DNA of 64,000 bases from the NCBI GenBank assembly GCA_047601665.1, contig JASGIT010000001.1:2480001-2544000 (forward strand), in the 5' to 3' direction. This stretch comes from JASGIT01 sp047601665. Lineage in GTDB: Bacteria; Pseudomonadota; Gammaproteobacteria; Burkholderiales; Burkholderiaceae_C. Numbering within the stretch: the stretch's first letter is position 1; each line of letters begins with the position of its first letter. Below are positions 41,848 through 48,991 of this stretch, one piece after another. The notes below the pieces were generated by a model, which was given only the letters and a program-made list of their open reading frames with translations, searched no databases and was not told where the DNA came from. The position numbers were made by a program, and so were the translations under genes.

Positions 41848-43029
41848 ATGCCTGTACGCCGGATAGCCCACCTCGACATGGATGCGTTCTACGCCTCCGT
41901 GGAACTGCTGCGCTATCCGCAGTTGCAGGGCCTGCCGGTGGTGATCGGCGCGCGCCAGCCCTCGCGCGCCGAGGCGCTGCGCGCGGCGGGCCATGCCACG
42001 GCGGAGATTCCGGTGGACGCCTTCGCGCGTCTGTCCGGCTACCGGGGCCGGGGCGTGGCCACCACCGCCACCTACGCGGCGCGCGCGTTCGGCGTGGGCT
42101 CGGCCATGGGGCTGATGAAGGCCGCGCGCCTGTGCCCCGACGCCATCCTGCTGCCCGTGGACTTCGCCGAATACCGCCGCTACTCGCGCCGGTTCAAGGA
42201 GGTCATCCTGGGCATCACGCCCTGCATGGAAGACCGGGGCGTGGACGAGGTCTACATCGACTTCACCGACGTGCCCGGCGGGCAGGACGAGGGCGGGCGC
42301 GTGCTGGCGCGGCGGCTGCAGCAGGGCATTCTCGACGCCACGGGGCTGACCTGCTCCATCGGCGTGGCGCCCAACAAGCTCATCGCCAAGATGGCGAGCG
42401 AATTCAACAAGCCGCGCGGCATTTCCATCGTGCACGAGGTGGATTTGCAGCCGCTGATCTGGCCGCTGCCCTGCCGCAAGATCAACGGCATCGGTCCCAA
42501 GGCCGATGCCCGGCTGCAGGAGCAGGGCATCCGCACCATTGGCGAGCTGGCAGCGCGCGACCGCGCCTGGCTGGTGCAGCACTTTGGCCGCAGCTACGGC
42601 GCATGGCTGCACGATGCCGCCTGGGGCCGCGACGAGCGCCCGGTGGTGACCGAGAGCGAGCCCGTCTCCATGAGCCGCGAAACCACCTTCGCGCGCGACC
42701 TGCACGCGGTGCAGGACCGGGCCGAGCTCGGCCAGATCTTCACCGACCTGTGCGTGCGCGTGGCCGAGGATTTGCAGCGCAAAGGCTATGTGGGGCGGAC
42801 CATCGGCATCAAGCTGCGCTACGACGATTTCAAGACCGCCACGCGCGACCACACCCTGGCTGAACCTACGCAGGACGCCGCCGCCATTCGCCGCGCGGCG
42901 GGGTTGTGCCTCAAGCGGGTGCCGCTGGGCAAGAAGCTGCGGTTGTTGGGGGTGCGGGTGGGGGCGTTGGTGAAGGTGGGGGATGAGGCTTTGCTGGCCA
43001 GGGAGCCGTATACCGGGTCGCTGTTCTGA
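41848..43029 (+). CDS. dinB: DNA polymerase IV (Y family)
   Basis: 393 residues. It begins MPVRRIAHLDMDAFYASVEL (first catalytic Asp) and carries RGVDEVYIDFTD (catalytic Asp-Glu) and CSIGVAPNKLIAKMAS. It performs error-prone translesion synthesis. Compared with E. coli DinB there is an extra segment of about 30 residues after PVVIGA (residues about 35-62) before GVATTATYAARAFGVGS. The C-terminus ends TGSLF, a weak beta-clamp motif. The start at 41848 matches the family; an upstream in-frame Met (41770) lies in the divergent hydrolase gene. Confidence 0.93.
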   Translation: MPVRRIAHLDMDAFYASVELLRYPQLQGLPVVIGARQPSRAEALRAAGHATAEIPVDAFARLSGYRGRGVATTATYAARAFGVGSAMGLMKAARLCPDAILLPVDFAEYRRYSRRFKEVILGITPCMEDRGVDEVYIDFTDVPGGQDEGGRVLARRLQQGILDATGLTCSIGVAPNKLIAKMASEFNKPRGISIVHEVDLQPLIWPLPCRKINGIGPKADARLQEQGIRTIGELAARDRAWLVQHFGRSYGAWLHDAAWGRDERPVVTESEPVSMSRETTFARDLHAVQDRAELGQIFTDLCVRVAEDLQRKGYVGRTIGIKLRYDDFKTATRDHTLAEPTQDAAAIRRAAGLCLKRVPLGKKLRLLGVRVGALVKVGDEALLAREPYTGSLF

Positions 43030-43074
43030 GTGCTGTCTTTTTGGGTTTCTCGGGAAGCAACTTCACAGCCACTG

Positions 43075-43125
43075 CAAAAAAGATAGCTGCCAGCGCACGC
43101 CCCACAAGGGAAAAGGCCAAAAAGA
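43075..43125 (+). repeat. Dispersed palindromic repeat, intergenic copy
   Basis: AAAGATAGCTGCCAGCGCAC, spacer, CAAGGGAAAAGGCCAAAAAG. The left half matches the consensus exactly; the right half is degenerate. It lies between the convergent dinB and ClC genes. Confidence 0.7.
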
Positions 43126-43126
43126 C

Positions 43127-44434
43127 TCAGCTCCGCCCCTCAATGGGGTTGCCATAAAGAGGCTTGACCCCGAACCGCGTGCTCACCGCATACGCCACGC
43201 CGCAGGCCAGCATGGCGGGCAGGGTGAGCTGGAACTGGTTGGTCATCTCCATCACCATCACGATGGACATCAGCGGCGCGTGGGTCACGGCGGCCAGCAC
43301 GGCGGCCATGCCGATCACGGCCAGGATGCGCGGGTCGCCCACCCAGGCCACGGGCAGCACGTACACCGCCCACTGCGCCAGCAGGCTGCCCGCCACGGCC
43401 CCCACCAGCAGCGACGGGGTGAACACGCCGCCAATCGCCCCGCTGCCCGAACTGATGGCGGTGGCCGCCACCTTGGCGAGCAGCAGCAGCGCCAGGGTCT
43501 GCCAGAGGTAGCCGCCCAGCAGCACCCGCTGCACCACGCTGTAGCCATTGCCCCAGACCTCGGGCGCCGGCCCGGCCAGCAGGCCGACCAGCACCCCGCC
43601 CAGCGCCAGGCGCAGCGGCACGGCGGGCACCCAGCGGCTGAACAGCGTGCGGCTGCGCTCCAGCAGGTTGAGCAGGGCCCAGCCCGTGGCCCCGAACACC
43701 AGACCCGCCACCAGGGCCACGCCCAGGGTGGTGGGCGACAGCGGCAGGTCGGCGGTGGAGTACAGCGCGGCGCGGTCGGGCTCCACCAGCCAGTACATGA
43801 GCGCGTTGGCCGTGGCCGAGGCGATCAGCACCGGGGCCAGGGCCGAGCGCGCGATGAAGCCCAGCGCCAGCTCCAGCACGAAGACCACGCCCGCCACCGG
43901 CGCGTGGTAGGCCGCGCCGATGCCGGAGGCAATGCCGCAGATCAGCAGCGCCTTGCGCTCGTCGTCCGACAGGTGCGGCACGCGCTGCGCCAGCAGCGCG
44001 GCAAACCAGGCGGCCAGCTGCACCATGGGGCCCTCGCGGCCGATGGAGGCCCCCGTGCCCACCGAGAACAGCGAGGACACGCTGCGCACCAGCGTCGTGC
44101 GGTCGTTCAAGTCCACGCGGCCCTGGCGGGCGGCGTCGAGGTAGTCCAGGTTCTTGTCGCCCTTCGGGCCGCGCCGCGCCCAGGCCATGCCCCAGTGCAG
44201 CGCCAGCCCCGCCAGCAGGCCGCCCACGCCCCCCACCAGCACGCGCTGCCAGGGCGGTATGCCGCGCGCGGCGGCCACGAAGCTGCCCCAGTGCCCGGTG
44301 GCCAGCCATTCGATGCCGTGCGCCAGCGCGCGGAACGCCGCCGTCGCGCCCGCCGCCAGTACGCCGGCGAGCAGGGCCAGCAGCCATAGCCGCACGGCGC
44401 GGCCCGTGAGGGGGACGGGAGGGGGGAGGGGCAT
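43127..44434 (-). CDS. clcB: ClC-family chloride channel/antiporter
   Basis: 435 residues with the ClC helices and signature GTGASIGREGPMVQLAAWFA, containing the gating Glu in GREGP, and SGSGAIGGVFTPSLLVGAVAG further on. The protein resembles E. coli ClcB. Proton/chloride antiport, for example in acid tolerance, is the family role; whether this one is channel or exchanger cannot be told. It follows a dispersed repeat copy and is monocistronic. Confidence 0.9.
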   Translation of the reverse strand: MPLPPPVPLTGRAVRLWLLALLAGVLAAGATAAFRALAHGIEWLATGHWGSFVAAARGIPPWQRVLVGGVGGLLAGLALHWGMAWARRGPKGDKNLDYLDAARQGRVDLNDRTTLVRSVSSLFSVGTGASIGREGPMVQLAAWFAALLAQRVPHLSDDERKALLICGIASGIGAAYHAPVAGVVFVLELALGFIARSALAPVLIASATANALMYWLVEPDRAALYSTADLPLSPTTLGVALVAGLVFGATGWALLNLLERSRTLFSRWVPAVPLRLALGGVLVGLLAGPAPEVWGNGYSVVQRVLLGGYLWQTLALLLLAKVAATAISSGSGAIGGVFTPSLLVGAVAGSLLAQWAVYVLPVAWVGDPRILAVIGMAAVLAAVTHAPLMSIVMVMEMTNQFQLTLPAMLACGVAYAVSTRFGVKPLYGNPIEGRS

Positions 44435-44500
44435 GGGCCGCGATTTGACCCGGAAACGGCGTGCGTGTCTGTCGCCTTGCCGCCAAATGGCGCAGGGCAG

Positions 44501-46423
44501 CTACCGGGCCGGCCGGGCCTGCGCAGCGTGGACGTTGTCGTCCACGTGCGCCTGGTTGCGGCCCGCCGCCTTGGCCTGGTACATGGCCTGGTCGGCCCGC
44601 TTGAACAGCTGTTCGGTGGATTCCTCCGTGCCGCAGAACAGCGCCACGCCGATGCTCATGGTCACCGTGTGCGCCCTGCCGCCCAGCAGGACGGGCTCTT
44701 GCAGGGCCGCGAGCACGCCATGGGCGATGGTCTGCGCGTGGGCCGCGGCCTGCCGCGGCGTGTCGCCCAGCGGGTGGACCAGCAGCACGAATTCGTCGCC
44801 GCCCAAGCGCGCCACGGTGTCGCTGTGCCGTACGCAGGCCTGCAGACGCTGCGCCACCTGCAGCAGCAGCTGGTCGCCCGCGCCGTGGCCCAGCGTGTCG
44901 TTGACCGATTTGAAGCGGTCCAGGTCGAGGAACAGCAGCGCCGCCAGCGTGCGCGCGCGGGCGCTGACGCGCTGTACCTGCTCCAGCCGGTCCTGCAGTA
45001 GCCGCCGGTTGGGCAGGCGGGTCAGCGGGTCGTGGAAGGCCAGCGCGGCGACCCGCTCCTCGGCGTCCTTGCGCTGGGTGATGTCGAGGTAGGTGCCGAT
45101 CAGGCGCTGCGGCGCGCCGCTGTCGTCCCAGCGGGCGGGCTTGCCACGGCTGTGGAGCCAGACCCATTGCCCGTCCTCGTGCCGGGCCCGGTAGTCGATG
45201 GCGAAAGGGGCGTTGCTGGCCAGGATGGCGTTGAAGGCGTCGCGGTCGTCCGGGTGGATGCGCTCGGTCCAGGCGGGCAGCGCCTCGGCGGCGGCGTCGG
45301 GCGCCAGGCCGAGCATGTGCTGGGCGCGCGCGTTCACGGTGCGCCGTCCGGTGGCCAGGTCCAGCTCCCACAGGCCCAGGTCGGCCCCCGCGAGCGCCAG
45401 GTCGATCTTTTCGGCGTATTCGCGCGACTCGCGCTCGCGCCGCAGCGAGAGCCGCACCAGCTCCCTTTGCTTGCGCTGCAGCAGCAGCGTGCTGGCGCAG
45501 GTCACCAGCGCCACGGCCAGGTAGGCCAGGCCGTACAGCCAGGCCAGCGTGCGCCAGGGGGCCAGCACGGCGTCGACGGCGCGGCTGACGGACAGCACCA
45601 GGGGCCGGTCCATGTGCAGCGCCTCGGGCTGCACGGTGCGGTAGGCGGCCATGCGCTCCTCGCCCGAGAACCGGGTGCGGCCGCGCAGCAGGCTGGCCTG
45701 CTGCCCGCCGTCGAGGTGCCGGGTGAAGAACGAGCCCGGCACGCGCAGGTTGACGCCCGCGATGGGGTTACCGGCCGGAATGGTGATGAAGGCCATGCCG
45801 CCGCCGTGGATCACGGTGGAGCGCATGTCCGGCGCGTACAGCACCGAGTGCAGCAGCACCTGGAAGTACGCCGGGTCGAGCGTGGCCGAGATGATGCCCG
45901 CGAAGCGGCCCTGCTCGTCGGTCCAGATCTTGACGACGTTGAGCGAATACACGTTGAGCAGGGTCTCGAACGGCTCGGAGACGTAGAGCCGGTCGAGCGC
46001 GGGCTGGGCGCGGGCCGTCTGGAAGTAGGCGCGCTGGCGCACGTCCCTGCCGATCACGTCGGGCCAGTTGGACGCGCGGATGGTGCCCTGCGCGTCGGTC
46101 ACGAGCATGGTGCGCACGCCGGGCATGGCGTCGGTGAGCGCCTTGAGGCGCTCCGAGACCTGCGGCAGCCGGCTGGCCGGCGCGGACGGCAGCTTCTCGC
46201 GCACGCTGTCCAGCGCGGCGGCCATGCCCGCGAGCTGCTGGCCGAGGTTCTCGTCGATCATCCGGGCCTGCAGCATCATCAGGTCGCCCTCGCGCCGCAG
46301 GGTGCGCTGGCGCTCGTAGGCCGCCAGCAGCGCCACCGCGACGCCCAGCGCCACGAGCGCCAGCACCACCAGCAGCCACTGGACGCGGTAATGGCGGGTG
46401 AATGCGGTGGCGGTCTGCTGCAT
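44501..46423 (-). CDS. Membrane diguanylate cyclase with dCACHE and PAS domains
   Basis: 640 residues. Two transmembrane helices (residues about 15-30 and 280-300) enclose a periplasmic dCACHE-like sensor. A PAS/PAC domain (ALAGADLGLWELDLATGRR, PDDRDAFNAILAS, RLIGTYLDITQRKDAEER) follows, then a GGDEF domain with VARLGGDEFVLLV. The I-site RHSD sits five residues before GGDEF. Active c-di-GMP synthesis with product inhibition is predicted. It is the second such enzyme in the window; the periplasmic sensors are different, so they should respond to different cues. Confidence 0.92.
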   Translation of the reverse strand: MQQTATAFTRHYRVQWLLVVLALVALGVAVALLAAYERQRTLRREGDLMMLQARMIDENLGQQLAGMAAALDSVREKLPSAPASRLPQVSERLKALTDAMPGVRTMLVTDAQGTIRASNWPDVIGRDVRQRAYFQTARAQPALDRLYVSEPFETLLNVYSLNVVKIWTDEQGRFAGIISATLDPAYFQVLLHSVLYAPDMRSTVIHGGGMAFITIPAGNPIAGVNLRVPGSFFTRHLDGGQQASLLRGRTRFSGEERMAAYRTVQPEALHMDRPLVLSVSRAVDAVLAPWRTLAWLYGLAYLAVALVTCASTLLLQRKQRELVRLSLRRERESREYAEKIDLALAGADLGLWELDLATGRRTVNARAQHMLGLAPDAAAEALPAWTERIHPDDRDAFNAILASNAPFAIDYRARHEDGQWVWLHSRGKPARWDDSGAPQRLIGTYLDITQRKDAEERVAALAFHDPLTRLPNRRLLQDRLEQVQRVSARARTLAALLFLDLDRFKSVNDTLGHGAGDQLLLQVAQRLQACVRHSDTVARLGGDEFVLLVHPLGDTPRQAAAHAQTIAHGVLAALQEPVLLGGRAHTVTMSIGVALFCGTEESTEQLFKRADQAMYQAKAAGRNQAHVDDNVHAAQARPAR

Positions 46424-46465
46424 GGCGGGCGCATCCTAACCCGCTGTGCACGCCACCCTGCGCGG

Positions 46466-47314
46466 CTACTGCCGCGCCGTGCGCACGTTGGGCGGCAGCT
46501 GCTGCGGGTGGCTGGTGCGCAGCGGGTTGATGTCCAGCCCGCCGCGCCGCGTGTAGCGCGCGTACACGGTGAGCCGGGTGGGGCGGCAGCGCGCCATGAC
46601 GTCCACGAAGATGCGCTCCACGCACTGCTCGTGGAATTCGTTGTGGTTGCGGAAGCTCACCAGGTACTGCAGCAGGCCGGCCTGGTCGATCTGCGGGCCG
46701 CCGTAGCTGATCTGCACGCTGCCCCAGTCGGGCTGGCCGGTCACCAGGCAGTTGCTCTTGAGCAGGCGGCTGGTGAGCGTTTCGGTCACCGGGGGCTCGT
46801 CGAACGCCGCCGTGAGCAGGTCGGGCGCGGGCTGGTAGCGCGTGCATTCCACGTCCAGGCGGTCGAGGTTCAGGCCGCTGAGTTCGTGCACGGGCTCGGC
46901 GTCGAACTGTTCGGGGGACAGGAGCTTCACGCCCACGGTGGACTGGCCGGCAGCGCCGCGCCACACGGCCTCGGACACGTCGGCGCGAATGCGCGCCTGC
47001 ACCTCGGCAACGTCGGCGAAGCGCGTGTTGTTAAAGCTGTTGAAGTACAGCTTGAACGACTTGCTCTCGATGATGTTGCGCGTCTCGCACGGGATGGTGA
47101 TGTGCGCGATCGCCACCTGCGGCTTGCCGCGCGGGTTGAGCCACGAGACCTCGAACGCCGTCCACAGATCCGCGCCGAAGAAGGGCAGCGCGCCCGTGAC
47201 GCCGATCTCGTCGCGTTTGGCCTGCCGAGGAAGGGGGAAGAGCAACGAGGCGTCGTACTGGTCGACGTAGGCCGAGGCCTTGCCCAGCTGGGACTGTTCA
47301 GGCGTGTGGTTCAT
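46466..47314 (-). CDS. queF: NADPH-dependent 7-cyano-7-deazaguanine reductase
   Basis: 282 residues of the long QueF type (two T-fold modules, as in E. coli). It reduces preQ0 to preQ1 in queuosine synthesis for tRNA. The substrate-binding motif ESKSFKLYFNSFN and the active-site Cys in KSNCLVTGQPDWGS are present. The start MNHTPEQSQLGKASAYVDQ at 47314 is standard. A dispersed repeat separates it from the upstream prolyl hydroxylase gene. Confidence 0.95.
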   Translation of the reverse strand: MNHTPEQSQLGKASAYVDQYDASLLFPLPRQAKRDEIGVTGALPFFGADLWTAFEVSWLNPRGKPQVAIAHITIPCETRNIIESKSFKLYFNSFNNTRFADVAEVQARIRADVSEAVWRGAAGQSTVGVKLLSPEQFDAEPVHELSGLNLDRLDVECTRYQPAPDLLTAAFDEPPVTETLTSRLLKSNCLVTGQPDWGSVQISYGGPQIDQAGLLQYLVSFRNHNEFHEQCVERIFVDVMARCRPTRLTVYARYTRRGGLDINPLRTSHPQQLPPNVRTARQ

Positions 47315-47320
47315 GGACTC

Positions 47321-47380
47321 TCAATTTGATAGCTACCAGCGCTTGCTGCATAAGCGCTGGCGGCCGATTTCATTCAAACC
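47321..47380 (+). repeat. Dispersed palindromic repeat, copy at the 3' end of the hydroxylase gene
   Basis: TTTGATAGCTACCAGCGCTT, loop, ATAAGCGCTGGCGGCCGATTT. Its right end TTTCATTCAAAC supplies the stop codon and last codons of the hydroxylase gene at 47370. Confidence 0.88.
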
Positions 47381-48218
47381 TGCGTTCGCGCAGCCATTTG
47401 GTGGCGATCCACTTCTCGCCCGCGATCACGGGCGCGCCGCCGTGCAGGGTGCGCGTGCTGGGGTGGGGCCGCTCGTAGCTGAAAAAGACCGCGTTGCCGC
47501 GGCGCGGGGCCACTTCCAGGTGCACGTCGGGGAAGGTGGTGCCGCCGCCGTTTTCCGGCTCGTTCAGGTAGACCAGCAGGGTGCCCACGCGCTGGCCGCC
47601 GCGCTTGAGGATGGTGGGCGTGCCGGGCTCCTTGGGGTCGAAGTAGTCGTAGTGCGGCTTGTACTCCGCGCCGGGGCGGTAGTGCAGCACCTGCAGGCCC
47701 TCGCCGTTTTCCTCGGGCCAGTCCAGCAGGCGGGCGATGCGCGCCTCCAGCTTGCGCACCACCTCGTTTTCGCCGCGCTGGAAGAACATGCCGTTGCTGG
47801 TGCGGTCGTCGTTCACCTCCTCGCCGCCGGTGCGCGTGGCCACGGTGAGCGAGCGCGCCATGCGCGGGCGGGCGGCGTCGATCAGCGCGTCGCATTCCTC
47901 GGGCGAGAGCAGGTTGCTGAAGACGATGATGCGTGGCGCGGCCATGGCCATCAGCACCTGCACCTGGCGGTCGCCCACGTCGATGCGCACGGGCGAGTCG
48001 TGCAGGGCAGGGCCGGGCACGGGCACGGCCTCGGGCAGGCCCTGGCGCACGGCGACTTCGTTCAGGTGTTCGCGCAGCGTGGCCTCCAGCGCATCGATGG
48101 CCACGTCCTCGTCCCAGCCCGCATCGGTCATGCTTTTGAGCACGGTGGGCGCGGCGTGGCCGGCTTCGGCCTGTTCGATGATCCAGCGGCGCAGTTCGGG
48201 GGTGATGGTCTGGGTCAT
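47370..48218 (-). CDS. 2OG-Fe(II) dioxygenase, prolyl 4-hydroxylase-like
   Basis: 282 residues. The double-stranded beta-helix core has KPHYDYFDP (HxD iron ligands), TLLVYLNEPENGGGTTFPD and HGGAPVIAGEKWIATKW (distal His and 2-oxoglutarate-binding Lys). An N-terminal helical region (residues 1-60) precedes it. Bacterial members hydroxylate prolines in proteins such as EF-Tu or act on unknown substrates. The ATG overlaps the YaaA stop (ATGA), so the two are translationally coupled. The stop codon lies within a dispersed repeat. Confidence 0.9.
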   Translation of the reverse strand: MTQTITPELRRWIIEQAEAGHAAPTVLKSMTDAGWDEDVAIDALEATLREHLNEVAVRQGLPEAVPVPGPALHDSPVRIDVGDRQVQVLMAMAAPRIIVFSNLLSPEECDALIDAARPRMARSLTVATRTGGEEVNDDRTSNGMFFQRGENEVVRKLEARIARLLDWPEENGEGLQVLHYRPGAEYKPHYDYFDPKEPGTPTILKRGGQRVGTLLVYLNEPENGGGTTFPDVHLEVAPRRGNAVFFSYERPHPSTRTLHGGAPVIAGEKWIATKWLRERRFE

Positions 48219-48991
48219 GCAACTCCTTTGCGGCGGAAGACGAGGCGGTCGGCTTCGGACACGGCGGGCGCGAAGGCGTAGCCGTCGAGGTCGAAGCCTT
48301 CGAGCTGTTGCGGCTCGGTCAGGCGGTGCTGGATGGCGTAGCGCGCCATCAGACCGCGCGCGCGCTTGGCGAAGAAGCTGATGATCTTGTAGTCGCCGTT
48401 CTTTTCATCCTCGAACACGCATTCGATCACGCGGGCCTTGAGCGTGCGCTGATCGACGGACTTGAAGTATTCCTGCGAGGCGAGGTTGACGACGACCTTG
48501 TCCGTCCCGCGCAGCCGCTGGTTCAGGTGCTGCGCGATGCGGTCGCCCCAGAACTGGTAGAGCGTCGCGCCTCGATCGGTGGCGAGGCGCGTGCCCATTT
48601 CCAGCCGGTAGGGCTGCATCCGGTCGAGCGGACGCAGCACGCCGTACAGGCCGCTCAGGATGGCCAGGTGCCGCTGCGCCCAGGCGAGGTCGTCGGCTGT
48701 GAGGCTGCGCGCCTGCAGGCCGTCGTACACGTCGCCATTGAAGGCCATGACGGCCTGCCGCGCGTTGTGCGCCGTGGCGCGCGGGCGCCAGGCGGCGTAG
48801 CGCGCCACGTTGAGCTCGGCCAGCGCGTCGCTCAGGTCCATGAGCGAGGCGACGTCGCGCACGGACTGCTGCCGCAGCACGCCGATCAACGCCGCCGTCT
48901 CGGCCCCGAAATGGGCCTGCGTGTGCGGCAGGCCCTCGGGCAGCGGCGTCTCGTAGTCCAGCGACTTGGCGGGCGAGAGCAGGAACAGCAT
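48215..48991 (-). CDS. yaaA: Peroxide stress protein YaaA
   Basis: 258 residues beginning MLFLLSPAKSLDYETPLPEG, typical of the family (DUF328). E. coli YaaA reduces the level of free iron during peroxide stress and has a DNA-binding-like fold; conserved segments YDGLQARSLTADD and LASQEYFKSVD are present. Its start codon directly follows the rne stop (48992), and its 3' end overlaps an Fe(II)-dependent dioxygenase gene, an apt pairing of an iron-control protein with an iron enzyme. Confidence 0.93.
   Translation of the reverse strand: MLFLLSPAKSLDYETPLPEGLPHTQAHFGAETAALIGVLRQQSVRDVASLMDLSDALAELNVARYAAWRPRATAHNARQAVMAFNGDVYDGLQARSLTADDLAWAQRHLAILSGLYGVLRPLDRMQPYRLEMGTRLATDRGATLYQFWGDRIAQHLNQRLRGTDKVVVNLASQEYFKSVDQRTLKARVIECVFEDEKNGDYKIISFFAKRARGLMARYAIQHRLTEPQQLEGFDLDGYAFAPAVSEADRLVFRRKGVA

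Noticed and set aside
38632..42852. Minus-strand frame of 1406 codons
   Set aside because: Crosses dld, part of the real hydrolase gene in another frame, and dinB; composition of a shadow frame.
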